A DNA stretch of 64,000 bases, taken from NCBI GenBank assembly GCA_039105265.1, contig JAPFFF010000003.1, forward strand, positions 5,084,001 through 5,148,000, written 5' to 3'. Made by a program: the position numbers and the translations under genes. Positions 9,853 through 18,293 of this stretch are shown here, piece after piece. Source of the DNA: Tritrichomonas musculus. Lineage: Eukaryota; Parabasalia; Tritrichomonadida; Tritrichomonadidae. The notes beneath the pieces are model-generated. The model was not told the DNA's origin. It did no database searches and was given only the letters and a program-made list of their open reading frames with translations. Numbering within the stretch: position 1 is the first letter of the stretch; each line of letters starts with the position of its first letter.

Positions 9853-10512
9853 ATGTATCAAGCAGGTTATGATCCGAATACACCGCAATGGACTCAGCCT
9901 CAACAAGCACAAGTTACAGAACAGGAAGCAGAACAGAATGATATGGAAGAAGGAGATAATTCGCACCGTCCACCAAACGCTTTCATATTATATTCTCAAG
10001 CAATGAGATCTGAAGCGCGCCAACAGAATCCATCATTATCTAACACAGAAGTTTCTCGTATTCTTGGAAAAATGTGGAAAGAAGTTCCAAACGAAGTAAA
10101 ATTGCAATATAAACAGAAAGCTGCAAAGCTTCAAGAGGAATTTAAGAAGAACCATCCAGATTACACATATAGAAAGGCACGTAGGAAGAGGGCTCTCAAT
10201 GAACTTTTGACAAAGAGCACACAAGGATATCCAGGGTCTATGCCAATATTCCCAGGAATGGATCAGATGCAGTTTATGATGATGCAAAATGCAAATTCAA
10301 TGCCTGGTTATCAACAGATGGGTGGCCAGGCTGGACAACAGATGATAAACCAAATTCCAGGTTATCCACCTCAGATGCCGATGATGCCAGGAATGCCAAG
10401 TTCTGGGCAAATGGGCGGAATGGATCAACAGATGGCCGCACCAATACAGGGAATGGGCCAACAACCAAATGCTATGTATGGTCAAATGGGACAATATCCT
10501 CCCCAAAAATAA
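9853..10512 (+). CDS. HMG-box protein (SOX/MATA-type box)
   Basis: 219 residues. One HMG box spans about 38-112: RPPNAFILYSQAMR, then EVSRILGKMWKEV, then YKQKAAKLQEEFKKNHPDY and a basic RKARRKR tail. The RPxNAF start and the P-x-Y-x-Y/R-RK end are typical of sequence-specific (SOX/MATA/TCF) boxes rather than the abundant non-specific HMGB type. The C-terminal third is Met/Gln/Pro/Gly-rich with repeated GMPxxGQMGGM-like words. A nuclear DNA-bending or transcription factor is the likely role. Promoter with TCATTT 12 nt upstream. Single exon, no oddities. Confidence 0.85.
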   Translation: MYQAGYDPNTPQWTQPQQAQVTEQEAEQNDMEEGDNSHRPPNAFILYSQAMRSEARQQNPSLSNTEVSRILGKMWKEVPNEVKLQYKQKAAKLQEEFKKNHPDYTYRKARRKRALNELLTKSTQGYPGSMPIFPGMDQMQFMMMQNANSMPGYQQMGGQAGQQMINQIPGYPPQMPMMPGMPSSGQMGGMDQQMAAPIQGMGQQPNAMYGQMGQYPPQK

Positions 10513-10602
10513 ATTGAAAGGAATTACTATTTAACTGACAATTAATAAAAAATATTTAAATTATCATTTTATATTGTCGCTGCTAATTTGAAATTTTTCA
10601 TT

Positions 10603-12039
10603 TTATATTGTAGATTCAATGCTATGACTAATATTGGATGGAAATAGCGAATTATATTCTTCTAAGATAATTTTTATACTTTGGTTTTCGTTTGGGTCAA
10701 ATCGATCTTCAAGTAGAAGATTAAGCAATACATTTTTTTGTTTCTCTATTGAAATAGTTGACTTTGACAATAAATGTAAAATAGAGAGAATGACCTTCGT
10801 TGCTTTTTCAGTAATATTATCTGAATCATTCTCTAAAAAATCAAATAAAAAGACCATCAAATCCTCGTAATCTTGAGAAATAAAGAGAAGTGGATTGAAC
10901 CCATATTGACTATTGCTTGTTACAAATATCGTAAAATATATAATTAAGACATAGTCCCGGATTTTAAAATTACAATTCGTCATTAAGTGAATATATTTGA
11001 ATAAGGGACCATAATCATATCCAATATCATAATTCGATAAATGCTGGAAATATGAAATAAGGAGTTTACAAAAACTAGAGTGCAATTTATTGGATACTCT
11101 TATACTACTTAAATAATTAATAATGCATTCAAAATTGATATTTATACTTAATTCATATTCCCATTCATTATTATCAATATAACTCCGCAAAAACAAAAGA
11201 ATTTCCGAATTTTTTTCTTCATTAAATAATTGTAATGATTTAAACATATTTTCAAATGGTATACTTGAAGATAATCGACTAAAAAAATCTTTTTTACCAT
11301 TTTTCTTTTTTAAAAAATACATATAAAGTCGAACAAACTTGATAACATCATTTGGAAAATCATTTGGAAAATTTGCTAATGATGGATAAATCAAATTATC
11401 AATTACAATACCGAAATTAATACCACTACTTCCCTCTGTTTTTAAAATTAAATTGAAAATTCGAAAAATAATTTGAGCTATCTTTTCATTTTTGATATCA
11501 CTTATTGTTTGCGTAAATTGAAATAATTGCGAGCCATCTTGTAAGCAATTTTTAACTAAATTTTTTCTCATTGAGGACGAATCATTGATTATACTAAGTA
11601 GTGTAATTAGCGATAATTTTTTAATATCGAATTCATAGGAAGGGTGTTGAATTGAGTGAAATAGTAAAAAAAGAAGCGTTATCTTTTCTTCAGAAAAGGA
11701 TTCATTTTTCACATTATGTGAAAAGGTCCAATATGCAAAAAAATTGAGGAAATTAATGATAGAACAAGTGCATTGTGAAGATTGAATAAATTTTAGAATA
11801 AAGTTGGATATAATAAGTATTTTATTCGGATTATTGAATTTAGTGAAAAAATTTGGAAAAAACATTTTTTGCGCTTCAATCAATACTAAATTTTGGATCT
11901 CAGGATTCTGATCTTGAAAGTTTGCAAAATATCCTAAGATTTCAATAAATTTTGGGTCGTCGGTTTCAATTTTATTTTCTTGTGAATCAATATTATCAGT
12001 AGCATCTTTTAATGGACCTATTTTGTAATTGAAATTCAT
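10603..12039 (-). CDS. Alpha-solenoid (ARM/HEAT-like) protein, function unknown
   Basis: 478 residues from the ATG at 12039; the longer frame begins with ATT and was not used. The whole chain is a succession of amphipathic, Leu/Ile/Phe-rich helices of about 40-residue periodicity (for example KLLISYFQHLSNYDIGYDYG), as in armadillo-type proteins. No catalytic motif, signal peptide or membrane segment is seen. Trichomonads carry many such divergent ARM proteins and this one is not assigned further. It is convergent with the HMG-box gene, with 90 bp between the stops. Confidence 0.65.
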   Translation of the reverse strand: MNFNYKIGPLKDATDNIDSQENKIETDDPKFIEILGYFANFQDQNPEIQNLVLIEAQKMFFPNFFTKFNNPNKILIISNFILKFIQSSQCTCSIINFLNFFAYWTFSHNVKNESFSEEKITLLFLLFHSIQHPSYEFDIKKLSLITLLSIINDSSSMRKNLVKNCLQDGSQLFQFTQTISDIKNEKIAQIIFRIFNLILKTEGSSGINFGIVIDNLIYPSLANFPNDFPNDVIKFVRLYMYFLKKKNGKKDFFSRLSSSIPFENMFKSLQLFNEEKNSEILLFLRSYIDNNEWEYELSININFECIINYLSSIRVSNKLHSSFCKLLISYFQHLSNYDIGYDYGPLFKYIHLMTNCNFKIRDYVLIIYFTIFVTSNSQYGFNPLLFISQDYEDLMVFLFDFLENDSDNITEKATKVILSILHLLSKSTISIEKQKNVLLNLLLEDRFDPNENQSIKIILEEYNSLFPSNISHSIESTI

Positions 12040-12691
12040 CTCATAATTTATAAATAACCAAATTTCAATAAAATTGTGAAAATGATATATTTGACCAATT
12101 AACAAATGAAAATAAAAAAAATTATTCAATTTTTTTTATTTCAATTTTATTGTTATAATACAATTTTTTTTTGTGTTACTTATAATTTTTATAAAATTAA
12201 CTGTGTTTATGAATAATATCTAGTGTTTTAAAAAGAAAATACATTCAATTTCATATCGATTCGATATTATCGAAACAAAAAATACAGAATTGACTTTTTC
12301 AAATTGTTCACAATTATTATTTTTATCATATTATGTTAAGTGCTTTGTTAAATATAAATATAAAAGCATTATATATTAATAATGTTTTAATTTTTAAATA
12401 AATAATAAATTTATCTTGATAAAACCAAATATCTTTTTGGAAAAATCATAGTTTTAGAATATTTTTTCTCATTCCATTTTTTTCAAAAAATTTCATAATT
12501 TCTTAATATACCTTGAATATTTTGAAATATTACTATATTTTTATCAATTTAAAAATGTTATTTAAATCAAATTTACTATATTCTATATAATAAAATTTTA
12601 AATAAAGCAATATAAATTGGTATACTTTTTTCTGAGCTTTGAAAAGATTAGAGATCTTTCAAAAAGTTTAAATAATAATTAATAAAAATAA
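12040..12691. other. Divergent AT-rich promoter spacer
   Basis: About 650 bp between divergent genes (minus gene starting at 12039, plus gene at 12692). No repeat or RNA is recognised. Confidence 0.5.
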
Positions 12692-14816
12692 ATGTATCAG
12701 ATTTCACCAGAGCTTGAAGATGAAATTAATACAATTATGAATTTGCAGAAAAAACTTCTTTTATTATCAACCGAAAATGTTGAATCATCTTATCAATACA
12801 TCATTGATTCAACTTTTATTCTTTCTTTTGATAGACCTCATCAACTGACAAGTATTCTATTCGTAGCAATTGAATATCGCCCTTGGTCAATTCCATATAT
12901 AGCTCAACTTTGCCATAAATTATTAGAACATGATGCCTCTATAAACTCTCTTTCAAAGCTCAAATCAGAGATTTTGTTCACAATTTTTAACAAAGAACGT
13001 GTGAAACAAGAAAATTTACATTTTCTCGCGCATTGCCTCAATGTTCGATTTTTTTTTCCTCAAGAAGTTGTCGATTTTATACATCAATTTTCAATAGACA
13101 AGTCAGGATTTGTCAAAGAGCTTCTCGAATACTTTGCATGGTTTGCTCCAGAAATAGAGATGACAAATCCTTCGTTATTTCAAAAGCTATTTTCCCTTTA
13201 TAAGAAGCAATGCTTAAATAACCATTGTAATACAGACATGAGACGGATCTACTCAGACAAAACGAAGGTCAAGAATGACAATCCAAGTATGAAGCCAATC
13301 CCCACCAAATCAACAAGAAACGACTCAACTGAAGAAGAAACCGAAGATGACGAAGAAGATGATGAGAGTACGAACAACAATAACGACAATTCATCTTCAG
13401 ATGAAGAAGAAGGTGAAGATCTTGATCCCGAATTATTAGAATTTTTCCGAAATTTTGACAAATTGAGAGAAAACAACTGGGAGCTTCTCAAAAAGTACCG
13501 ATTGAATGGCTGCAACCACAATCGTATCAACATTGCGATTAAGGAGGACGATGTTGATGAAGTGCAGCGAATTGTGAGTGAGCAGAACCTCGATGTTAAC
13601 AAGACGAGTCGTCCCTCAATTTTTGAGCTTTCAATGTTTTGCCAGACGGATCCGACGTTCATCCAGATCTCAGCTTTTTATGGCTCAGTTGAGTGCTTCA
13701 AGTACTTCTACCTGAACGGGGCAGACATTCAGAAGTGCGACGAGGAAGGGAAGACGACAGTCCACTTCGCAGTTGCAGGCGGGAACAACGAGATCATCCG
13801 GCTGCTGCAGCGCGCGAACGCTGACTTCAGAGGCGCCGGAAACATCGCCACTTTGTACCACCGAAACGAGATCTTCAAGTGGATCTACGACACAATCGAG
13901 AGCGACGTCACTTTTGTTGACAAATATCACGGGACCCTTCTTGAGTCTTCGTGCGGCTCAAACAACCTCGAAGTGTTTCGCTTCTGCATGGAACACGGCA
14001 CAGACGTCAACCAGAAGAACGAGCGAGGAGTTTCATCTTTCTTTTTTCAGACTAACAATCTTAGTGGACGCCACTTTGCTCGGCAATTTGGAACAACCGC
14101 GTCGAGATGGTGAAAATTCTTCTTTCTCACAAGGACCTCGATATAAACGCGCTGACAGACCAGGGCTGGACGGCGCTGTACACGGCTGCTTTTACTGGAA
14201 GACATGAATTCATAAACTTACTGAGAAACATCAAAGGAATCGACGTGAACATCAAGACAAAAAACGGTTGGTCAGCCTTGTTTGCAGCGACGGCCGATTC
14301 TCAGATTGAATGCGTTCACGCGCTACTGGACTTCGATGACATTGACGTGAATGCAACTACAAATGAAGGAGTTTTTTTTATATTTTTAAATAGCTAACAA
14401 TAAAGTGGACACCACTGTTCACAGCGTGTGAAAATGGAGACTTAGACAGCGTTTGCTTACTTTTAAAGAAGGAAGGAATCAACGTTAATATACAGACAGG
14501 AAAAGGCCAGACACCCCTCTACATAGCTTCTCAAAAAGGTTACGAAAATATCGTTATCATGCTTCTTTCTTTCCCAGGAATCGATATCAATGCTTGCGAG
14601 TATTCAAGTGGTAAAACAGCTCTTCACGCCGCAGCAGAAAATAATCATTTGGACGTTACTAGAACTCTTCTTTATAACGAGGTGACTGAAGTAAATGCAA
14701 AGGATTTCCAAGGAGTTTCTATATATATTTCTTATAAAACCGCTTTTGATCTTGCTTTTGAGAACAATTTTGATGAAGTTGCTAAGATTTTACTTAACAG
14801 AAAAATTTTGATGTAA
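12692..14816 (+). CDS. Ankyrin-repeat protein (DUF3447-like family) with two micro-introns
   Basis: Best read as join(12692-14029, 14065-14370, 14406-14816), giving about 684 residues. The N-terminal helical region (1-200) matches the trichomonad DUF3447/ANK family and its paralogue at 44503 (shared W[FL]APEIE and LRENxWxxLK). An acidic Ser/Asp/Glu/Asn stretch lies near 208-245, followed by about ten ankyrin repeats to the C-terminus. Removing the two 35-nt segments joins ...NQKNERG to WTPLCSAIW and ...ATTNEG to WTPLFTACENG, both perfect ankyrin junctions. A 21-nt in-frame insertion remains at 14715-14735, also directly after the repeat Gly. Bases 13741-13860 are 60% G+C by count, unlike the rest of the gene. 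Role inferred: protein-interaction scaffold. The alternative is a frameshifted pseudogene, judged less likely. Confidence 0.75.
14030..14064 (+). other. Putative 35-nt intron 1
   Basis: Begins GTTTCATC, has a pyrimidine-rich middle, a branch-like ACTAACAAT at 14051-14059, and ends TTAG. It lies in phase 0 between the codon for repeat Gly (GGA, 14027-14029) and TGG (Trp). Published T. vaginalis introns use ACTAACACACAG at the 3' end and GTAYGT at the 5' end; the 5' site here differs. Confidence 0.7.
14371..14405 (+). other. Putative 35-nt intron 2
   Basis: Begins GTTTTTTTTA, has branch-like GCTAACAAT at 14393-14401, and ends AAAG. Same length, phase 0 and position (between repeat Gly GGA and Trp TGG) as intron 1, but otherwise unlike it in sequence. 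It contains in-frame stops if unspliced. Confidence 0.7.
14715..14735 (+). other. Intron-like 21-nt in-frame insertion
   Basis: Starts GTTTCT directly after a repeat Gly codon, as introns 1 and 2 do. It has no CTAAC or terminal AG and keeps the frame, adding VSIYISY before KTAFDLA. Confidence 0.5.
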
Positions 14817-14845
14817 TAGACAAAAGTGACAAATCTTTTTTTTTT

Positions 14846-14871
14846 TTTGACACTATATAAAAAAAGTGTCA
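14846..14871. terminator. Hairpin between convergent genes
   Basis: TTGACACT (14846-14853) pairs perfectly with AGTGTCAA (14864-14871). A T run precedes it and a 20-base A run follows, extending the stem. It lies between the stop at 14816 and the minus-strand stop at 15018. It could shape 3' ends of both transcripts; this is inference. Confidence 0.3.
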
Positions 14872-15017
14872 AGTTTTTGAAAAAAAAAAAAAAAAAAAAA
14901 CGAACAATTATTAAGTTATTCGTTTAATCAAAAAGATTTTTTTAAATCTTTGAATTATGCGGCTAATTTTTTGTTTAAAAAAAGTCATTTCCAACTTTTT
15001 TTTTTATTTTATTTGAT

Positions 15018-16571
15018 TCAGATATGAGTATATCTTATAAATTTATTACTTAAATTTATAAGAGGGGCAGCAACCGTCCTTCCATGAGCACAATAATTAG
15101 GTCTTTTGCATTTTGATAGTTCAATTATCAAGTTTTGGGCCCTTTCATCACTTATTACGTCACCAAATTTTATTGATTTTTTACAAGCACGTGTTTGAAG
15201 GGCATGCATCAAACATTCTGGTATTTGTGCAATTAATGAATCATTTTCTTCATTATTGTTACTGTTTGAACCACAAATTATTTCATTTTTTTCTATTTTG
15301 TTGATATATGAAAGAAAACCTTCAACATCATCAACAAGGTATGTTTCTACTTTTGGAATTGAAAAAAGAACCCATGAAAGAGAAGATTGTGTGGATGAGA
15401 AAAGATTTTTTTGTGACTGAAATCTACAATCATTATTATTATTTGATATGCACGTTTTGGAAACTGTCCAGCCCCATCTCTTGGCCATTTTAATAACTGA
15501 TGTTGGAATCTCATAATTTGGATCTAATGGAAGCTTCAATGGCAATTTGAGTTCTTGACTTGGAAAAGGATCAGTAATACTATCTAAAAGTTTTTCCAGA
15601 TTAATTCGTTCATGAGCTGCATGCTGATCAATGGCATAGAGAATATCTCCATTGTAACATATAATATAACTGTTCAAAAACGTACCAATAACTTTCATTT
15701 GTGAAATTTCTTTATTCCCAACATAAGTTTGATAGGTCGATAATGATTTCCTTTTCAATGTTGTCAATTCATAAACTAGACCATCATTGCTCCAGTAAAT
15801 TTTTTTGGTTCCGTACATTGCTTTATTACTAATTACAGTAATACAATTTTTAATTGGTTTCATTTCATACCCATCAATTATTAATCGAGTAACTGGAAAT
15901 TTATTGATCATAAAAGGTGAAAATGGAAGCTGAAGACCTAAATTAAAACTGCACTTTAAATAAGTAATATGATTATCAGTTGAAATTTTTAAAAAAGTTC
16001 CAGAGATCACTCTCCATCGTTCTTCAAAACTTTTTGAAGATGAAATCACATAATTATTTAAGACAAATTTGATACCAACAAAACTTAATGAGATTGTATT
16101 TATGAAATTTTTGAGCTTATAAATTGATTCATTTTTATTTTTAGGATTTGAGATTTGATCGAGTTTTATTCGATTATTGATAAATATTGATGAAATAATA
16201 ATTTCAGTTCCAATAGATAATAAAGGAGAAAAAATTTGTGGCTTTCCTTTTGTTATTCTTCTTGGTATTTTATCTTCTTCGGTTTTTGTTTGTATGTCAA
16301 CATCAGAAATTTGGGAAATTAATTTGAGATATCCGATATTTCTTTGAAATATTAAATTTTTAACTTCTCCAAATTTGCTTTGATTTGAACTTAAAATTTG
16401 TTGGAAGATATTGTGAGGAATTCCTGGGCTGTTATCTTTACATGAAATAATATTATGATATAAATCATAAGAAATTGTTATTTGTGAAGCTCCACTATCA
16501 ATTGAATTCATGATTAACTCAGATGCGATTGAAAAATGATTTGGAATTGCTATTTCGGGTGAAATTTCCAT
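15018..16571 (-). CDS. MLH3: MutL homologue, MLH3-like endonuclease
   Basis: 517 residues. The N-terminal GHKL ATPase core shows ELIMNSIDSGA at 18-28 (Glu18 and Asn22 for ATP/Mg) and DNSPGI at 46-51; the GFRGEAL segment is degenerate. The C-terminal endonuclease shows DQHAAHERINLE at 315-326 (metal-binding DQHAx2Ex4E), ACKKSIKFGD at 462-471 and CAHGRT at 494-499, where CPHGRP is usual. The DQHAAHER form is that of MLH3 rather than PMS2 (DQHATDEK). In known biology MLH1-MLH3 nicks DNA to resolve meiotic crossovers and assists mismatch repair. It is much shorter than fungal or animal MLH3 because the linker is nearly absent. Convergent with the ankyrin gene. Confidence 0.8.
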   Translation of the reverse strand: MEISPEIAIPNHFSIASELIMNSIDSGASQITISYDLYHNIISCKDNSPGIPHNIFQQILSSNQSKFGEVKNLIFQRNIGYLKLISQISDVDIQTKTEEDKIPRRITKGKPQIFSPLLSIGTEIIISSIFINNRIKLDQISNPKNKNESIYKLKNFINTISLSFVGIKFVLNNYVISSSKSFEERWRVISGTFLKISTDNHITYLKCSFNLGLQLPFSPFMINKFPVTRLIIDGYEMKPIKNCITVISNKAMYGTKKIYWSNDGLVYELTTLKRKSLSTYQTYVGNKEISQMKVIGTFLNSYIICYNGDILYAIDQHAAHERINLEKLLDSITDPFPSQELKLPLKLPLDPNYEIPTSVIKMAKRWGWTVSKTCISNNNNDCRFQSQKNLFSSTQSSLSWVLFSIPKVETYLVDDVEGFLSYINKIEKNEIICGSNSNNNEENDSLIAQIPECLMHALQTRACKKSIKFGDVISDERAQNLIIELSKCKRPNYCAHGRTVAAPLINLSNKFIRYTHI

Positions 16572-17060
16572 TTTTTTTTATATTACTTTGGCTAAAAACA
16601 TCAAAAGAACATCAAAAAAATTTTTTTATTGCAAACCGTTTTTATACAAATGGCAAAACATATATTTGTCGTGAATATTTGATCATTCGTTAATAGATTT
16701 AATCAATACTATTATTATACTCATCAGTCGAGAATGCGAAAATACTTTTTTTTTCGCAAATGATCTAGAATAACAAATCAGAAACATATGATGAACAAAT
16801 AAATGCTTTATAATTGCTTCCATTGCTTCTATCAATATCATCAATTGCTTTATTTATAATCACAAACAACTAAATGATCTTAATTGATTTAAATCACTTT
16901 ATTTTTTTAATTGCGAAGTATTGATAAAATATATTATTTTATATACTCCTTTGGCAAAGTCAAATATAATATCATGAAAGAAAAAAAAAGTAAGTGACAC
17001 TAATTCAAAAATAAAAATATTTTAATACAAACAGAAATGTTAAAAGAGCATCCACTAAAA
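16572..17060. other. AT-rich spacer
   Basis: About 490 bp between two minus-strand genes. It should contain the MLH3 promoter, but no clear initiator or repeat is seen. Confidence 0.5.
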
Positions 17061-17825
17061 TCAACTTAATGAACTTTCAAAGTCAGATTCAGATGAAGAA
17101 CTATTAATAGTTTTGGCTTTAGATTTCTTATCATGCTTATTTATGTCACAAAGCCTATAAAGAGAAATATCTTCTGTTACTTGAGAATCTGCAATAAAAT
17201 CTCTATCAGAAGTGTTCATTTCGTCCTCCTCGTCAGAGTATTCATCTTGATCGATAAAGTCATCTAAATCATCAACATAATTGTTTTTACTTTTCTTGTT
17301 TTGATGATTTTGTAGAGGCTTGGACTTGTAGTTGTTTTTCAATTTGGATTGAAATTTCAAATACTTTTGAGAAGACAAAACTGAGGATGATGAACTGTAA
17401 AGCTGCGAACTATAAGAAGAACTAAGAGATGTTTGGCTATAATCGTCATTACTGCTACTAAGATTAATATTGAAGTGATTATTTTGTTGTGGAATTCGCC
17501 GATTTTTTTGAATATCTGCTTTTGGTAAGCTTGAAGAAGGAATTAAACTTTCTTTTGGTGGTGCTTTTTCTTTAGTTTGATATGTAACGTCACTATTTAA
17601 CTCGCTATCCTCAGAAAAAGATGAGATCCCATCAATTAACTCATCTGATGTTGAAATAAATGATTCTGATTCTATTAAAATGTTATCTGAATCACTATCT
17701 TCTTTACAAAATAATTGCATGTCACCAGCAGGTGGTACAGATGAACTTGGAGAGTCACTATCGCCAACAAATATTATTTCAACTGGCTTTTGCCTAATTT
17801 TTGAGGGAGAGTAAAGTACATCCAT
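17061..17825 (-). CDS. Ser/Asp-rich low-complexity protein, unknown
   Basis: 254 residues from the ATG at 17825; the two codons before it belong to a TTG-initiated frame and were dropped. Composition is dominated by Ser, Asp, Glu and Asn, with a Ser-rich block (SSYSSQLYSSSSSVLSSQ) near the middle, a Lys/Asn/Gln segment, and an acidic tract (DDLDDFIDQDEYSDEEDE). No domain is recognised and most of the chain is likely disordered. A TCATTTTT box 12 nt upstream of the ATG supports this start. The N-terminus (IIFVGDSDSPSS) is loosely like the start of the tubby-like gene at 21981 (IVFSSSDSSEYEDD), probably only by composition. Confidence 0.6.
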   Translation of the reverse strand: MDVLYSPSKIRQKPVEIIFVGDSDSPSSSVPPAGDMQLFCKEDSDSDNILIESESFISTSDELIDGISSFSEDSELNSDVTYQTKEKAPPKESLIPSSSLPKADIQKNRRIPQQNNHFNINLSSSNDDYSQTSLSSSYSSQLYSSSSSVLSSQKYLKFQSKLKNNYKSKPLQNHQNKKSKNNYVDDLDDFIDQDEYSDEEDEMNTSDRDFIADSQVTEDISLYRLCDINKHDKKSKAKTINSSSSESDFESSLS

Positions 17826-17833
17826 GAGCAAAA

Positions 17834-17839
17834 AAATGA
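17834..17839 (-). promoter_or_regulatory. Initiator (TCATTT)
   Basis: Minus-strand TCATTTTT with A+1 at 17837, 12 nt before the ATG at 17825. It matches TCA(+1)Y(T/A). Confidence 0.45.
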
Positions 17840-18293
17840 AAGTATCCTTCTGATTTTATTTGAATAAACATTTCAAATTTGAATTTTTAATTATTAACTG
17901 CTGTATATTAATCAAAAATAAATATTTCACGCTGAAAAATGCTACAATGACATTATAAACAGCCATTAACCCCAATATGTGAATAAATTCAGCAATCCTT
18001 TTTCTATTTTACACAAATGAAAATTTGATTAACAAAATCTATCAAATTTTATGATTATTATCATAATAGTTATATTTAAAGATAAAATATAATGTTTTTT
18101 AATAAAAATATTCAATATTAATGTGAAAATATGAAAAATAATAATATTGAAATAAAAAATTTTTATCTTTCAAAAATATTAAACTTTTTGTGCAAATATA
18201 TTTAATTTCCATTATTTGAGAAAAACTTTTTGAATAATTATTCCATATTACAAAATCAACCGTTTAGTGAATGTACGTTTGCAATTAATTGCA
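17840..18293. other. Divergent AT-rich promoter spacer
   Basis: About 450 bp between divergent genes. No repeat or RNA is recognised. Confidence 0.5.

Noticed and set aside
12692-14816. Ankyrin gene as a frameshifted pseudogene
   Set aside because: Two insertions of identical length with GT...CTAACAAT...AG at equivalent repeat positions are far better explained by introns than by random indels.
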